DNA of 47,129 nt from Bacteroidaceae bacterium (GCA_024401115.1 JAKSLP010000020.1:1-47129), one strand, 5' to 3'. Counted from the first letter of the stretch, positions 6,819 to 15,230 are shown. Notes: generated by a model from the letters alone, not told the origin. Numbers and translations are program-made.

Positions 6819-9002
6819 ATGTATTTCCCCTTCGTATCTCAACATGATAGTATGCTGTGTGGCATTGCGTGTTTAGAAATGATTTTTCGTTATTATGGGA
6901 AATCATATTCTCAGAATACCCTTTCCCGTTATTGTTATGCGACGACAGAAGGAGTTTCACTTTTGGGTATTTCACAGGCAGCTCAATCATTGGGATGTAG
7001 AAGTGCAGGAGTAAAGATGGGCATTGACGATTTGTATAAATTACAATGTCCTATTATTCTCCATTGGAACCAGAATCATTTTGTGGTTTTTTATGGGATA
7101 AATACCAAAGGATCCTTTCTTGTTGCTGATCCTGGTAAAGGAAAAATGAAATATAGCAAAGATGAAATAATCAAATATTGGCTTGGGGGGGCTTCATCTT
7201 CTCGAGGGATTGCCCTAATTCTAGAACCTACTCAGAAGTTCTATACTCATAAAGAAAAACAATCTAGTGAGAAGCGCTCAGTTTTGTTCCTGATTGACAA
7301 GTTCCTTTATTTCAAAAAGGAATTTGTATGGATTATCTTGAGTACGGCATTGGCAAGCTGTTTACAGCTTGTATTGCCTTTTTTGACTCAGATTCTGGTG
7401 GACAAAGGGATTACTCTCCATGATTTTGATATCATTTATCTGATACTGTTGGGACAACTTTTTCTAACTATGGGGAAGACTGTTGCAGATTTCATTAGAA
7501 ACCGTATTGTTTTGTATGTTGGACTAAAGATTGACATCTCTCTTGTAAGTGACTTCTTTATTAAGCTTCTGTCGTTGCCTATGTATTTTTTTGATGTTAA
7601 ACTTTTGGGTGATTTACAACAAAGAATACATGACCATAATCGCGTAAAAAACTTTTTAACTAACCAATTGCTAAATGCCATTTTTTCTACATTCTCATTT
7701 ATTGTTTTTGGCGTTGTCCTCATAAAGTACTCACTAACTATTTTCTTGGTATTTCTAATCGGAATACTGCTTTATGGAGTGTGGGTATTGATATATTTTC
7801 AAAAAAGACGTGACCTTGATTTCCTATATTTTGAGCAGCAGGCGGAAAATAATAATAAGACATACCAATTATTGACTTCATTACAGGAAATTAAATTGCA
7901 GAGGTGTGAAAATCGACGCCGTTTGGAATGGGTCAGAATTCAGGAAAATTTGTTTCAGACAAATATGCGTATGCTAGATTTACAGCAAAGGCAGGAGGCA
8001 GGAAGTGTATTAATTAATGAGACAAAAAACATAATTTCAACTGTCATTGCAGCAGCTGCAGTCATACATGGAGAAATGACTTTAGGAATGATGCTTGCAA
8101 TTCAGTACATAATTGGTCAGCTGAACTCTCCGGTTAGCTTGTTGGTCCAGTTCATCTATTCTTTGCAAGATGTACAGATTAGTCTGGAACGTATAAATGA
8201 GATAAAAGACATGGAAGAAGAAGATTCTGATGCAGACGCTTATGTTGAATATGGAACTGAATGCCAAGATATTGTTATAAAGAATGTCCATTTCAAATAT
8301 GATGTCCATTCCTCAAAAGAAATACTTAATGGAATTTCTCTGACTATTCCGCACAATCGAATAACAGCAATAGTAGGTGCCAGCGGAAGTGGAAAGACAA
8401 CCTTGTTAAAATTGCTTTTGGGTTATTATCCTGCTAGTGACGGTGAGATAACACTGGCAGGGCGTCATCTGCAAAATTATAAAATGAAATGGTGGAGAAG
8501 CCGATGTGGCGTAGTGATGCAAGATGGTATCATATTTTCTGAGAGTATTGCAAGGAATATTGCTGTAGATGATGGAGAGATTGATAAAACTCGTTTGAAA
8601 AGGTCCGCCCAAATAGCCTGCATCGATGAATTTGTTCAGACCCTTCCACTGAAATATGAAACAGAAGTTGGAAAAGGCGGCGTGGGACTTAGTAGAGGTC
8701 AGCAGCAGCGCGTTTTGATAGCCAGAGCTGTATATAAAGATCCCGATTATATCATTCTGGATGAAGCAACCAATTCTTTGGATGCTAACAATGAACAGAC
8801 AATAGTGGATAACCTGTCAGAATATTATAAAGGACGAACTGTAATAATTATTGCTCATAGGTTAAGCACAGTTAGAAATGCGGACCAGATAGTTGTTATG
8901 GAAAGTGGGAAGATTGTTGAAATAGGGACTCATGAATCTCTTATTAAACAAAAGGGATATTATCATAAGTTGATTCAGAATCAGTTGGATATTGCTGAAT
9001 AA
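6819..9002 (+). CDS. C39 peptidase-containing ABC exporter (peptide cleavage and export)
   Basis: Removes the double-glycine leader and exports the core peptide. The 727-residue protein has three parts. The first is a C39 cysteine peptidase at residues 1-135 (Gln8, catalytic Cys14 in LCGIACLEM, His87 in NQNHFVV, Asp104 in ADPGKG). The second is a membrane domain of about six spans at 165-435. The third is an ATPase domain at 484-720 (Walker A GASGSGKTT near 520-528, signature LSRGQ near 624, Walker B IILDEA near 645-650, H-loop His680). The signature has Arg where Gly is usual (LSGGQ). The GG leader of the peptide at 2832 is the expected substrate. No HlyD-like periplasmic adaptor is encoded alongside, so an outer-membrane route must be supplied elsewhere or be unnecessary. 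This is the last substantial gene of the operon. Confidence 0.93.
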   Translation: MYFPFVSQHDSMLCGIACLEMIFRYYGKSYSQNTLSRYCYATTEGVSLLGISQAAQSLGCRSAGVKMGIDDLYKLQCPIILHWNQNHFVVFYGINTKGSFLVADPGKGKMKYSKDEIIKYWLGGASSSRGIALILEPTQKFYTHKEKQSSEKRSVLFLIDKFLYFKKEFVWIILSTALASCLQLVLPFLTQILVDKGITLHDFDIIYLILLGQLFLTMGKTVADFIRNRIVLYVGLKIDISLVSDFFIKLLSLPMYFFDVKLLGDLQQRIHDHNRVKNFLTNQLLNAIFSTFSFIVFGVVLIKYSLTIFLVFLIGILLYGVWVLIYFQKRRDLDFLYFEQQAENNNKTYQLLTSLQEIKLQRCENRRRLEWVRIQENLFQTNMRMLDLQQRQEAGSVLINETKNIISTVIAAAAVIHGEMTLGMMLAIQYIIGQLNSPVSLLVQFIYSLQDVQISLERINEIKDMEEEDSDADAYVEYGTECQDIVIKNVHFKYDVHSSKEILNGISLTIPHNRITAIVGASGSGKTTLLKLLLGYYPASDGEITLAGRHLQNYKMKWWRSRCGVVMQDGIIFSESIARNIAVDDGEIDKTRLKRSAQIACIDEFVQTLPLKYETEVGKGGVGLSRGQQQRVLIARAVYKDPDYIILDEATNSLDANNEQTIVDNLSEYYKGRTVIIIAHRLSTVRNADQIVVMESGKIVEIGTHESLIKQKGYYHKLIQNQLDIAE

Positions 9003-9016
9003 AATATCTAATAATT

Positions 9017-9133
9017 ATGAAATGGAGTAGATATAGTCATATCTTATTACCTGCATTGTATGGAGCACAATGGCTACATCTTAATAGGGGGGGCAAAAAG
9101 GTTCTAGGGAGAGATTATGAAAAGAAGGTTTAG
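9017..9133 (+). CDS. Possible short ORF or maturase-like remnant
   Basis: An ATG 14 nt after the exporter opens a 38-codon frame beginning MKWSRYSHILLP and ending YEKKV. The W-S-x-Y opening resembles the start of some Bacteroidales radical SAM peptide maturases, so it may be the stub of a lost gene. It may also be chance. The rest of 9134-9215 holds no further gene. Confidence 0.25.
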   Translation: MKWSRYSHILLPALYGAQWLHLNRGGKKVLGRDYEKKV

Positions 9134-9215
9134 AAGTTTTTTCTGGATTAAATAAGCTTCAATTTCCTTTAAAACCATTTAAAAGCAGTTTTTCTCATGC
9201 TCAAATGGAACTGGA

Positions 9216-9237
9216 TGGGTACAAATTGGGTACAAAT
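9216..9237 (+). repeat. Tandem 11-bp repeat matching the tRNA-Leu 3' end
   Basis: TGGGTACAAAT occurs twice head to tail (9216-9226 and 9227-9237). Nine of its bases, TGGGTACAA, equal the minus-strand sequence at the 3' end of the tRNA-Leu gene (9298 back to 9290). Sequence shared with a tRNA end at the edge of an AT-rich locus is what an integration site would leave, but there is no integrase in the window. Confidence 0.4.
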
Positions 9238-9257
9238 GCTACCTCTTAAAAAGATAA

Positions 9258-9291
9258 AAGGCTGAGAATCAATCACTTGATTTTCAGCCTT
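9258..9291 (-). terminator. Intrinsic terminator of tRNA-Leu
   Basis: An inverted repeat (AAGGCTGA...TCAGCCTT with one mismatch, 4-nt loop) begins directly after the tRNA 3' end on the minus strand. A U-rich tract (UUUAUCUUUUU) follows. Confidence 0.8.
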
Positions 9292-9292
9292 G

Positions 9293-9374
9293 TACCCAGA
9301 CCCGGGATCGAACCGGGATGGGTTGCCCCACTGGTGTTTGAGACCAGCGCGTCTACCGATTCCGCCATCTGGGC
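9293..9374 (-). tRNA. tRNA-Leu (anticodon CAA)
   Basis: The minus strand folds as a class II tRNA. The acceptor stem is GCCCAGA/TCTGGGT with discriminator A. The D-arm is GGCGGAATCGGTAGACGC. The anticodon stem is CTGGT/ACCAG with loop CTCAAAC, giving anticodon CAA. A short variable arm (TGGGGCAACCCA) and a T-arm with GGTTCGATCC follow. CCA is not encoded. It reads codon UUG. The adjoining AT-rich peptide locus makes this tRNA a candidate integration target. Confidence 0.93.
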
Positions 9375-9402
9375 TCATAAGCTTGGTGCTTATTTGCGGA
9401 TG

Positions 9403-9433
9403 CAAAGGTAGTGCTTTTTTCTGTATCTGCAAA
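9403..9433 (-). promoter_or_regulatory. Promoter of tRNA-Leu
   Basis: On the minus strand TTTG (9430-9433) and TACCTTTG (9403-9410) are 19 bp apart, a near-consensus Bacteroidetes promoter about 29 nt before the tRNA 5' end. Confidence 0.75.
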
Positions 9434-9528
9434 CTTTTTACGGAAAAAATACAAAAAAAGATGCTTTTGTTAGGTTTACACGGCAAAAATGTTTACCTTA
9501 GCATCAAAACCAAGACTAAAGCGAAGCT

Positions 9529-10581
9529 ATGAACAATAATCATAACTATTGTATGCTGTTGGCGGGCGGAAAAGGCACCAGACTTTGGCCTTATAGCCGC
9601 AGAGACGTTCCAAAACAATTTCTTGACTTTTTTGGAATGGGTATGTCGCTTTTGCAGATGACTTATCAGCGTGTCAAGCCCATTTTCGATAACGATCATA
9701 TTTATATCTTAGCCAATAGGGAGCATGCCGCACTGGTGCGGGAACAGTTGCCCGAAATACCGGAAGAAAACATCCTTCTGGAACCTCAGTACCGCAATAC
9801 GGCTCCTGCCATTACCTGGGCAGCTTCGCATCTGTATGCTAAGGATCCCAATGCCAATATGGCAGTGTTGCCTACTGACCAGGTTATTCTGAACGAGAAC
9901 GAATTCCGCAACTGCTTGCTGAGGGGACTCGACTTTGTAGCACAGGGCACCAAGTTGCTTACTTTGGTGATTAAGCCTACCCGTCCGGAAACCACCTACG
10001 GTTATATTCAGGTGTCGGACGAGAAGGATGGCGAGATGTTCCGTGTTCAGTCGTTCACCGAGAAACCGGCCAAGGAGTTTGCCCAACTGTTCATGGATAC
10101 CGGCGAGTTCTACTGGAACGTGGGTATATTCCTGTGGAATGTGGAAAGTATCCTCACCAATGTGGTGGACAATATTCCAGAGATTGCGGAGAAGGTGGAG
10201 ATTGGCCGACCCTCAGAGGACATTTATGCATCTTGCCCCAACTTATCTATTGACTACGGTATTCTGGAACGCAGCAAGGATGTTTATGCCATGGTTTGCA
10301 GCTTCGGATGGATGGATATGGGTTCGTGGGAACAGTACTACCAGATGTCGCCCAAGGACAGTAATGAGAACGTGACAGGTGGTAATCAGGTAATAGCGTA
10401 CAACAGCGAGCGGAATCTGATTCAGACACCGCATGAGAAACTGGTGGTAGTGGAAGATTTGAACGATTTTATTGTGATGGAGCACCAAAATGTGCTGCTC
10501 ATCTGTCCGCAATCGAAAGCCGCGAATATAAGAAAGTATGTGAACGACGTGCAAGTGCACTTAGGAGATAAGTTCGTTTGA
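9529..10581 (+). CDS. manC: Mannose-1-phosphate guanylyltransferase
   Basis: Makes GDP-mannose from mannose-1-phosphate and GTP, feeding GDP-fucose, capsule and surface glycan synthesis in the cytoplasm. The 350-residue protein has the nucleotidyltransferase signature LAGGKGTRLWP at 11-21 followed by SRRDVPKQF, the sugar-binding FTEKP, and FYWNVGIFLWN and GSWEQYY segments typical of the family. It is the short form: the C-terminal cupin isomerase domain of bifunctional ManC/AlgA proteins is absent. Its last codons (K-F-V-stop) form one arm of the terminator shared with the convergent HIT gene. Codon use is clearly richer in G and C than in the peptide locus on the other side of the tRNA. Confidence 0.93.
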   Translation: MNNNHNYCMLLAGGKGTRLWPYSRRDVPKQFLDFFGMGMSLLQMTYQRVKPIFDNDHIYILANREHAALVREQLPEIPEENILLEPQYRNTAPAITWAASHLYAKDPNANMAVLPTDQVILNENEFRNCLLRGLDFVAQGTKLLTLVIKPTRPETTYGYIQVSDEKDGEMFRVQSFTEKPAKEFAQLFMDTGEFYWNVGIFLWNVESILTNVVDNIPEIAEKVEIGRPSEDIYASCPNLSIDYGILERSKDVYAMVCSFGWMDMGSWEQYYQMSPKDSNENVTGGNQVIAYNSERNLIQTPHEKLVVVEDLNDFIVMEHQNVLLICPQSKAANIRKYVNDVQVHLGDKFV

Positions 10582-10604
10582 GGGTAAGCCTCAAACGAAC
10601 TTAT
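10568..10604. terminator. Bidirectional terminator formed by two gene ends
   Basis: A perfect 16-bp stem (10568-10583 with 10589-10604, loop GTAAG) lies between convergent manC and the HIT gene. The stem contains the last three codons and stop of both genes; each reads AAG TTC GTT TGA on its own strand. Confidence 0.85.
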
Positions 10605-10986
10605 TTGCTATAGCTTCAGCAATAGCCTTAAACTCCTCGGGTGTGAGCTTCAGCTTAGGGTTACTGAACAGCATGTCTTTTTCCGACTGCATAGGTACCA
10701 GGTGAATGTGTGCATGAGGCACCTCCAAGCCTAATACTGCCTGTCCTACCTTTTTGCAAGGGAATGCCTCCTTGATGGCAGCTGCCACATGCTTGGCAAA
10801 TACCTGCATGGCAGCAATCTCCTCGTCGGTCAGGTCGAAGAAATAATCCACCTCACGTTTTGGGATAACCAGTGTATGGCCCTTTGCCAGCGGGTTGATG
10901 TCCAGGAATGCATAGAACTGGTCGTTCTCTGCTACTTTGTAGCTGGGAATGTCACCGGCTACAATCATACTGAAAATAGTTGCCAT
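10591..10986 (-). CDS. HIT family protein (histidine triad nucleotide hydrolase)
   Basis: Small nucleotide-binding hydrolase of the HIT superfamily, likely cleaving AMP-lysine or AMP-amide type substrates in the cytoplasm. At 131 residues it is of normal length. The histidine triad HAHIHLVP is at 91-98, with an N-terminal IFSMIVAGDIPSYKV and a central LDINPLAKGHTLVIPK motif. It starts 12 nt downstream of greA on the same strand and is almost certainly cotranscribed with it. The gene ends inside the terminator shared with manC. Confidence 0.92.
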   Translation of the reverse strand: MATIFSMIVAGDIPSYKVAENDQFYAFLDINPLAKGHTLVIPKREVDYFFDLTDEEIAAMQVFAKHVAAAIKEAFPCKKVGQAVLGLEVPHAHIHLVPMQSEKDMLFSNPKLKLTPEEFKAIAEAIANKFV

Positions 10987-10998
10987 GATGTGTATGGA

Positions 10999-11463
10999 TT
11001 AGAATGTGATATCCAGAATTTCGAAAGAAACCAAACCCTGTGGAATGCGGATTTCCACAACTTCGCCTACCTTATGACCCAGCAAGCCCTTTGCGATAGG
11101 GGTCTCTACTGAAATCTTTCCGGCACGCAGATCTGCCTCGCGCGCAGACACGATAGAATAGGTCATCTTGGCATTGTTCTTTACGTTCTTGATGGTCACT
11201 TTGCTCAAGATCTGAACGGTGTCGGTGTTCAGTTTGCTTGGGTCGATGATCTTGGCAGTGTTGATGGCCTCTTTCAGCTGGTTGATTTTCATCTCCAGCA
11301 TGCCCTGTGCCTCTTTCGCTGCATCATACTCCGAGTTCTCGGACAGGTCGCCCTTGTCGCGTGCCTCTGCAATGGCTGCGGATGCGGCTGGACGGTCCAC
11401 TTCTTCCATGTGTTTCAATTCGGCTACCAGTTTATCGTAGCCTTCTTGTGTCATATAAGCCAT
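10999..11463 (-). CDS. greA: Transcription elongation factor GreA
   Basis: Rescues backtracked RNA polymerase by stimulating transcript cleavage through its secondary channel. The 154-residue protein has an N-terminal antiparallel coiled coil (about 1-75) with the acidic tip GDLSENSEYDAA at 38-49, and a C-terminal FKBP-like domain (VGEVVEIRIPQG near the end). Length is normal. The gene is followed after 12 nt by the HIT gene. Upstream is a good promoter (11561-11592), and between it and the start codon lies a terminator-like hairpin, which could attenuate greA. Confidence 0.95.
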   Translation of the reverse strand: MAYMTQEGYDKLVAELKHMEEVDRPAASAAIAEARDKGDLSENSEYDAAKEAQGMLEMKINQLKEAINTAKIIDPSKLNTDTVQILSKVTIKNVKNNAKMTYSIVSAREADLRAGKISVETPIAKGLLGHKVGEVVEIRIPQGLVSFEILDITF

Positions 11464-11512
11464 ATTATTTATTATTTATTGTTTTCCATGTGGTAGTAAA
11501 AAAGAAAGAATC

Positions 11513-11530
11513 CCGACATTACCGTGTCGG
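11513..11530 (-). terminator. Terminator-like hairpin in the greA leader
   Basis: Read on the minus strand, CCGACA (11530-11525) pairs with TGTCGG (11518-11513) and is followed by a U-rich run (GAUUCUUUCUUUUUU). A second CCCGACA (11560-11554) lies just upstream and could pair with the same TGTCGGG as an alternative. The hairpin may end the transcript of the upstream lipoprotein gene. Because it lies downstream of the likely greA promoter it could also attenuate greA. Confidence 0.65.
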
Positions 11531-11560
11531 AACCCTTCTCTTATATCCTATATGTCGGGG

Positions 11561-11592
11561 CAAAGGTAGTGATTATCCCCGAATCTCCCAAA
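11561..11592 (-). promoter_or_regulatory. Promoter of greA
   Basis: On the minus strand TTTG (11589-11592) and TACCTTTG (11561-11568) are 20 bp apart. The predicted start would give a greA leader of roughly 90 nt. Confidence 0.7.
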
Positions 11593-11595
11593 AAA

Positions 11596-12738
11596 TCACA
11601 GATATTTGTTGATTTCTGCATCCAGGTCCTTGATGTCCTCGCTGCGTCCCTGTGGGGTGTTGGTACGGTCCAGCAGGAAGAAGGTTGGTACATTCACTAC
11701 ACCATACAGCGACAGGGTGGTGGAGTACAGGCCCTTGGCATCGCGTACGCAGATCCATGGCAGATTGTCGGCGTTAGTCTTCCAGAAGTGCTCGTCGGTA
11801 TCCAGGGAAACCTGGTAGATTTCAAATCCACGGTCCTTGTACTTACTGTACAGCTCGCGCAACTGCATGTTACGTGCAGCCGATGAGGCGTGGTTATAGA
11901 TGGTGAAGTCCAGCAGCACCACCTTACCCTCCAGCTCGTTCAGGTTGTGAATCTTACCCTTGATGTCTGGCAGTGAGATGTTTACGGTGTTGGCTTCCTT
12001 AATCTTGCTTGGGTCGATATCCAGCTCCTTGACCTGAGGGCCACGCACGTTCTTCATACCGCGGATGGCAATGTTGTGCAGGTTGCCCGCACGGTCAGAG
12101 TGAGGATACAGGTTGTCCCAGCTGGTAGCTACGGCACCAAAGCAGCGCACATCACGCTTGTCGTTTACCGGGTCGAAAATCAGGTAGCCGTTTACGGTTT
12201 GGAACAGGGCGAAGTAAGCGTAAGGCTTGTTGGGGCCTGCATAGATGTACTGTCTCTCCACCTCATCCTTGTAGCGGTTGATGGTGTTCATCACACTGTC
12301 CTGAATCTCGCCCGGAGCCAGATTCTTCGACTGGCTGATGGTGTTCACGGTACGCTGCAGTTCAATCTGCTTCAGCGACAGTTCCTTAATCTTCTGGTTG
12401 TTCTCACCGTCGACGGTGTACTGGGTGGCCATGTTCTCGAAAGGAGCGCTCACCTTCACGGTTTCGGTTGAGTCGATGGACAGGTTGATAATCTTGGAAT
12501 CAATGCGCAGGCGGTAGAACTCTGGTGCCTCTGGTGCCTTGGAAGAGAAATCGAAATTACCCTTGCTGCCCAGTTTGGTGGAATCCAAAATCTCCACGCC
12601 GTTCAATCCTACGTTCTCAAAGTACAATACCTGATCCTTAGCATCGGTAATGTTACCCTGTACGGTGAATTTAGGAGAGTTGTCGCAAGCGGCAAACAGC
12701 GCTGCAACTATGCCTAAGCAAAATAAAAGTTTCTTCAT
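11596..12738 (-). CDS. DUF4369/thioredoxin-like lipoprotein lacking the CxxC pair
   Basis: A 380-residue lipoprotein (lipobox LFAAC, Cys18). Residues about 24-115 match the DUF4369 beta domain (FTVQGNITDA...ILDSTKLGSKGNFDF), and 250-380 form a TlpA/AhpC-like thioredoxin fold (LPDIKGKIHNLNELEGKVVLLDF...). Related proteins carry WCxxC after that strand. Here the place is taken by TIYNHASS (279-286) with no cysteine, so thiol-disulfide exchange is not possible at the usual site. The only cysteines in the mature protein are the lipidated one and two lone residues. It may be a structural or peptide-binding relative. It has its own promoter and diverges from pnp. Confidence 0.85.
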   Translation of the reverse strand: MKKLLFCLGIVAALFAACDNSPKFTVQGNITDAKDQVLYFENVGLNGVEILDSTKLGSKGNFDFSSKAPEAPEFYRLRIDSKIINLSIDSTETVKVSAPFENMATQYTVDGENNQKIKELSLKQIELQRTVNTISQSKNLAPGEIQDSVMNTINRYKDEVERQYIYAGPNKPYAYFALFQTVNGYLIFDPVNDKRDVRCFGAVATSWDNLYPHSDRAGNLHNIAIRGMKNVRGPQVKELDIDPSKIKEANTVNISLPDIKGKIHNLNELEGKVVLLDFTIYNHASSAARNMQLRELYSKYKDRGFEIYQVSLDTDEHFWKTNADNLPWICVRDAKGLYSTTLSLYGVVNVPTFFLLDRTNTPQGRSEDIKDLDAEINKYL

Positions 12739-12836
12739 TTTATAGCTGTTTCTATGGGTGACGATAATGCGGTGACAGGATGAAAAAAATCAACGTTAAT
12801 AGCGGTTCTTCACCCTTATTCCACAAATTTGGCTGC

Positions 12837-12868
12837 AAAATTACGCAGAAAATATAAAAAATGCCAAA
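12837..12868 (-). promoter_or_regulatory. Promoter of the thioredoxin-like lipoprotein
   Basis: On the minus strand TTTG (12865-12868), 20 bp, then TAATTTTG (12837-12844). The leader would be about 90 nt. Confidence 0.7.
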
Positions 12869-12917
12869 CCTAAATAAAAAAAGTGCTCAAAACGATGTTA
12901 AATAACCTTATTATTAG

Positions 12918-12925
12918 TATCTTTG
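12918..12925 (+). promoter_or_regulatory. -7 box of pnp
   Basis: TATCTTTG matches the Bacteroidetes -7 consensus 43 nt before the pnp start. No clear -33 TTTG at the usual spacing. Confidence 0.5.
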
Positions 12926-12968
12926 CGCGATTTTTATGAAATAGATATTTTTATAATCAATATATTAG

Positions 12969-15230
12969 ATGAACGTTATTACCAAAACTATCGAGTTGGC
13001 TGATGGAAGAACCATCACACTCGAAACCGGGAAAGTGGCGAAGCAGGCCGATGGAGCTGTGATGTTGCGTATGGGCAACACCGTGCTGCTGGCAACTGTT
13101 TGCGCCGCAAAAGATGCAGTTCCCGGAACTGATTTTATGCCTTTGCAGGTAGAGTATCGTGAGAAGTACGGCGCATTCGGCCGTTTCCCTGGTGGTTTCA
13201 CCAAGCGTGAGGGAAAAGCTTCTGATTATGAAATCCTGACCTGCCGTCTGGTTGACCGCGCATTGCGTCCATTGTTCCCAGGCAATTTCCATGCTGAAGT
13301 TTATGTAAACATCATTTTGTTCAGTGCTGATGGTGTAGATATGCCTGATGCATTGGCCGGCTTGGCTGCTTCTGCAGCTCTGGCTGTTTCAGATATTCCT
13401 TTCGAGGGTCCTATCTCTGAGGTTCGCGTAGCTCGCATCAACGGTGAGTTCGTTATTGATCCTACTTTCGCTCAGTTGGAGCAGGCTGACCTGGATATCA
13501 TGGTGGCTGCTACCTACGACAACATCATGATGGTTGAGGGTGAGCTGAAGGAGGCTTCAGAGCAGGATCTGTTGAACGCCATGAAGGCTGCTCACGAGGC
13601 TATCAAGGTTCACTGCAAGGCTCAGATGGAGCTGATGGAGGAGTGCGGTACCACCGTTAAGCGTGAGTACTGCCACGAGGTGAACGACGAGGAGCTGCGC
13701 GAGGAGGTTAAGAAGGTTTGCTACCAGCCAGCTTACGACGTTACCAAGCAGGCACTGGAGAAGCACGCACGTGCTGCTGCCTTCGAGAAGATTGTTGAAG
13801 ATTTCAAGGAAGCATATCATGCTGCTCACGAGAACGATGAGGACATCGATCTGGATGAGAAGGACAGCTTGATCGACCGTTACTACCACGATGTAGAGCG
13901 CGATGCTATGCGTCGTTGCATTCTGGACGAGGGACAGCGTCTGGATGGCCGTAAGACCACCGAGATCCGTCCTATCTCTTGCGAGGTTGACGTACTGCCT
14001 GGCCCTCACGGAGCATCTTTGTTCACCCGTGGTGAGACCCAGTCATTGACTTCTTGTACCCTGGGTACCAAGAGCGATGAGAAGATTGTTGACGACGTAC
14101 TGACTCAGGGTCGTGAGCGCTTCCTGTTGCACTATAACTTCCCTCCATTCTCTACCGGTGAGGCTAAGGCTCAGCGCGGTGTTGGCCGTCGCGAGATTGG
14201 TCACGGTCACCTGGCATGGCGTGCATTGAAGGGTCAGATTCCTGCAGATTATCCTTACACTGTTCGTTTGGTAAGTGATATCCTGGAGTCAAATGGTTCT
14301 TCATCTATGGCTACCGTTTGTGCAGGTACTCTGGCACTGATGGATGCAGGTGTTAAGATGATTAAGCCTGTATCTGGTATTGCTATGGGTCTGATCAAGA
14401 ACCCAGGCGAGGAGAAGTATGCAATTCTGAGCGATATCTTGGGTGATGAGGATCACCTGGGCGATATGGACTTCAAGGTAACCGGTACCCGTGACGGTAT
14501 CACCGCTACCCAGATGGATATCAAGTGCGACGGTTTGAGCTATGAGATTTTGGAGAAGGCATTGCTGCAGGCTAAGCAGGGCCGCGAGTATATCTTGGGT
14601 AAGATCACCGATTGCATTGCTGAGCCACGTACCGACCTGAAGCCACACGCTCCACGCATTGAGATGATGATCATCCCTAAGGAGTTCATCGGTGCTGTAA
14701 TCGGCCCTGGTGGTAAGATTATCCAGGGTATGCAGGAGGAGACCGGTGCTACCATCTCTATCGAGGAGGTTGACGGCGTAGGTAAGATTCAGGTAGCTGG
14801 TACCAACAAGGCTTGCATTGATGCAGCTTTGGCTAAGATTAAGGCTATCGTAGCAGTTCCTGAGATTGGTGAGGTTTACGAGGGTACTGTTCGTAGCGTA
14901 ATGCCTTACGGTGCATTCGTAGAGTTCCTGCCAGGCAAGGATGGTTTGCTGCACATTTCAGAGATTGACTGGAAGCGTCTGGAGACCGTTGAGGAGGCTG
15001 GCATCAAGGAAGGTGACAAGCTGCAGGTTAAGTTGCTGGAGATCGATCCTAAGACCGGTAAGTTCAAATTGAGTCGCAAGGTGCTGTTGGAGAAGCCAGC
15101 TGACTATGTAGAGCGTCCACAGCGTGAGCGCCGTCCTCGTCCAGAGGGCGAGCAGGGTGAGCGTCGTGAGCGCCGTGACCGTGGCGAGCGTCGTCCACGT
15201 CCTGAGCGTCAGGAGAAGAAGGAAGATTAA
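12969..15230 (+). CDS. pnp: Polyribonucleotide nucleotidyltransferase (PNPase)
   Basis: Phosphorolytic 3'-to-5' exoribonuclease of mRNA turnover, cytoplasmic trimer. The 753-residue protein has two RNase PH domains (about 5-230 and 320-545; the second contains FTRGETQSL and [13 protein letters not shown]), a KH domain ([14 protein letters not shown] at about 575-588) and an S1 domain ([20 protein letters not shown] to DGLLHISEI, about 630-690). The last 50 residues are an Arg/Glu/Pro-rich tail, an addition seen in Bacteroidetes PNPases and likely RNA-binding. Codon use is strongly biased (CTG, GGT, AAG), fitting high expression. It is a single-gene unit ended by a strong terminator. Confidence 0.97.
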   Translation: MNVITKTIELADGRTITLETGKVAKQADGAVMLRMGNTVLLATVCAAKDAVPGTDFMPLQVEYREKYGAFGRFPGGFTKREGKASDYEILTCRLVDRALRPLFPGNFHAEVYVNIILFSADGVDMPDALAGLAASAALAVSDIPFEGPISEVRVARINGEFVIDPTFAQLEQADLDIMVAATYDNIMMVEGELKEASEQDLLNAMKAAHEAIKVHCKAQMELMEECGTTVKREYCHEVNDEELREEVKKVCYQPAYDVTKQALEKHARAAAFEKIVEDFKEAYHAAHENDEDIDLDEKDSLIDRYYHDVERDAMRRCILDEGQRLDGRKTTEIRPISCEVDVLPGPHGASLFTRGETQSLTSCTLGTKSDEKIVDDVLTQGRERFLLHYNFPPFSTGEAKAQRGVGRREIGHGHLAWRALKGQIPADYPYTVRLVSDILESNGSSSMATVCAGTLALMDAGVKMIKPVSGIAMGLIKNPGEEKYAILSDILGDEDHLGDMDFKVTGTRDGITATQMDIKCDGLSYEILEKALLQAKQGREYILGKITDCIAEPRTDLKPHAPRIEMMIIPKEFIGAVIGPGGKIIQGMQEETGATISIEEVDGVGKIQVAGTNKACIDAALAKIKAIVAVPEIGEVYEGTVRSVMPYGAFVEFLPGKDGLLHISEIDWKRLETVEEAGIKEGDKLQVKLLEIDPKTGKFKLSRKVLLEKPADYVERPQRERRPRPEGEQGERRERRDRGERRPRPERQEKKED

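Noticed and set aside
9169..9486. 105-codon minus-strand ORF covering the tRNA-Leu
   Set aside because: It reads through the tRNA and its terminator; a chance frame.
9494..9501. TACCTTAG as the manC -7 box
   Set aside because: It departs from TAnnTTTG, and the nearest TTTG is 24 bp away.
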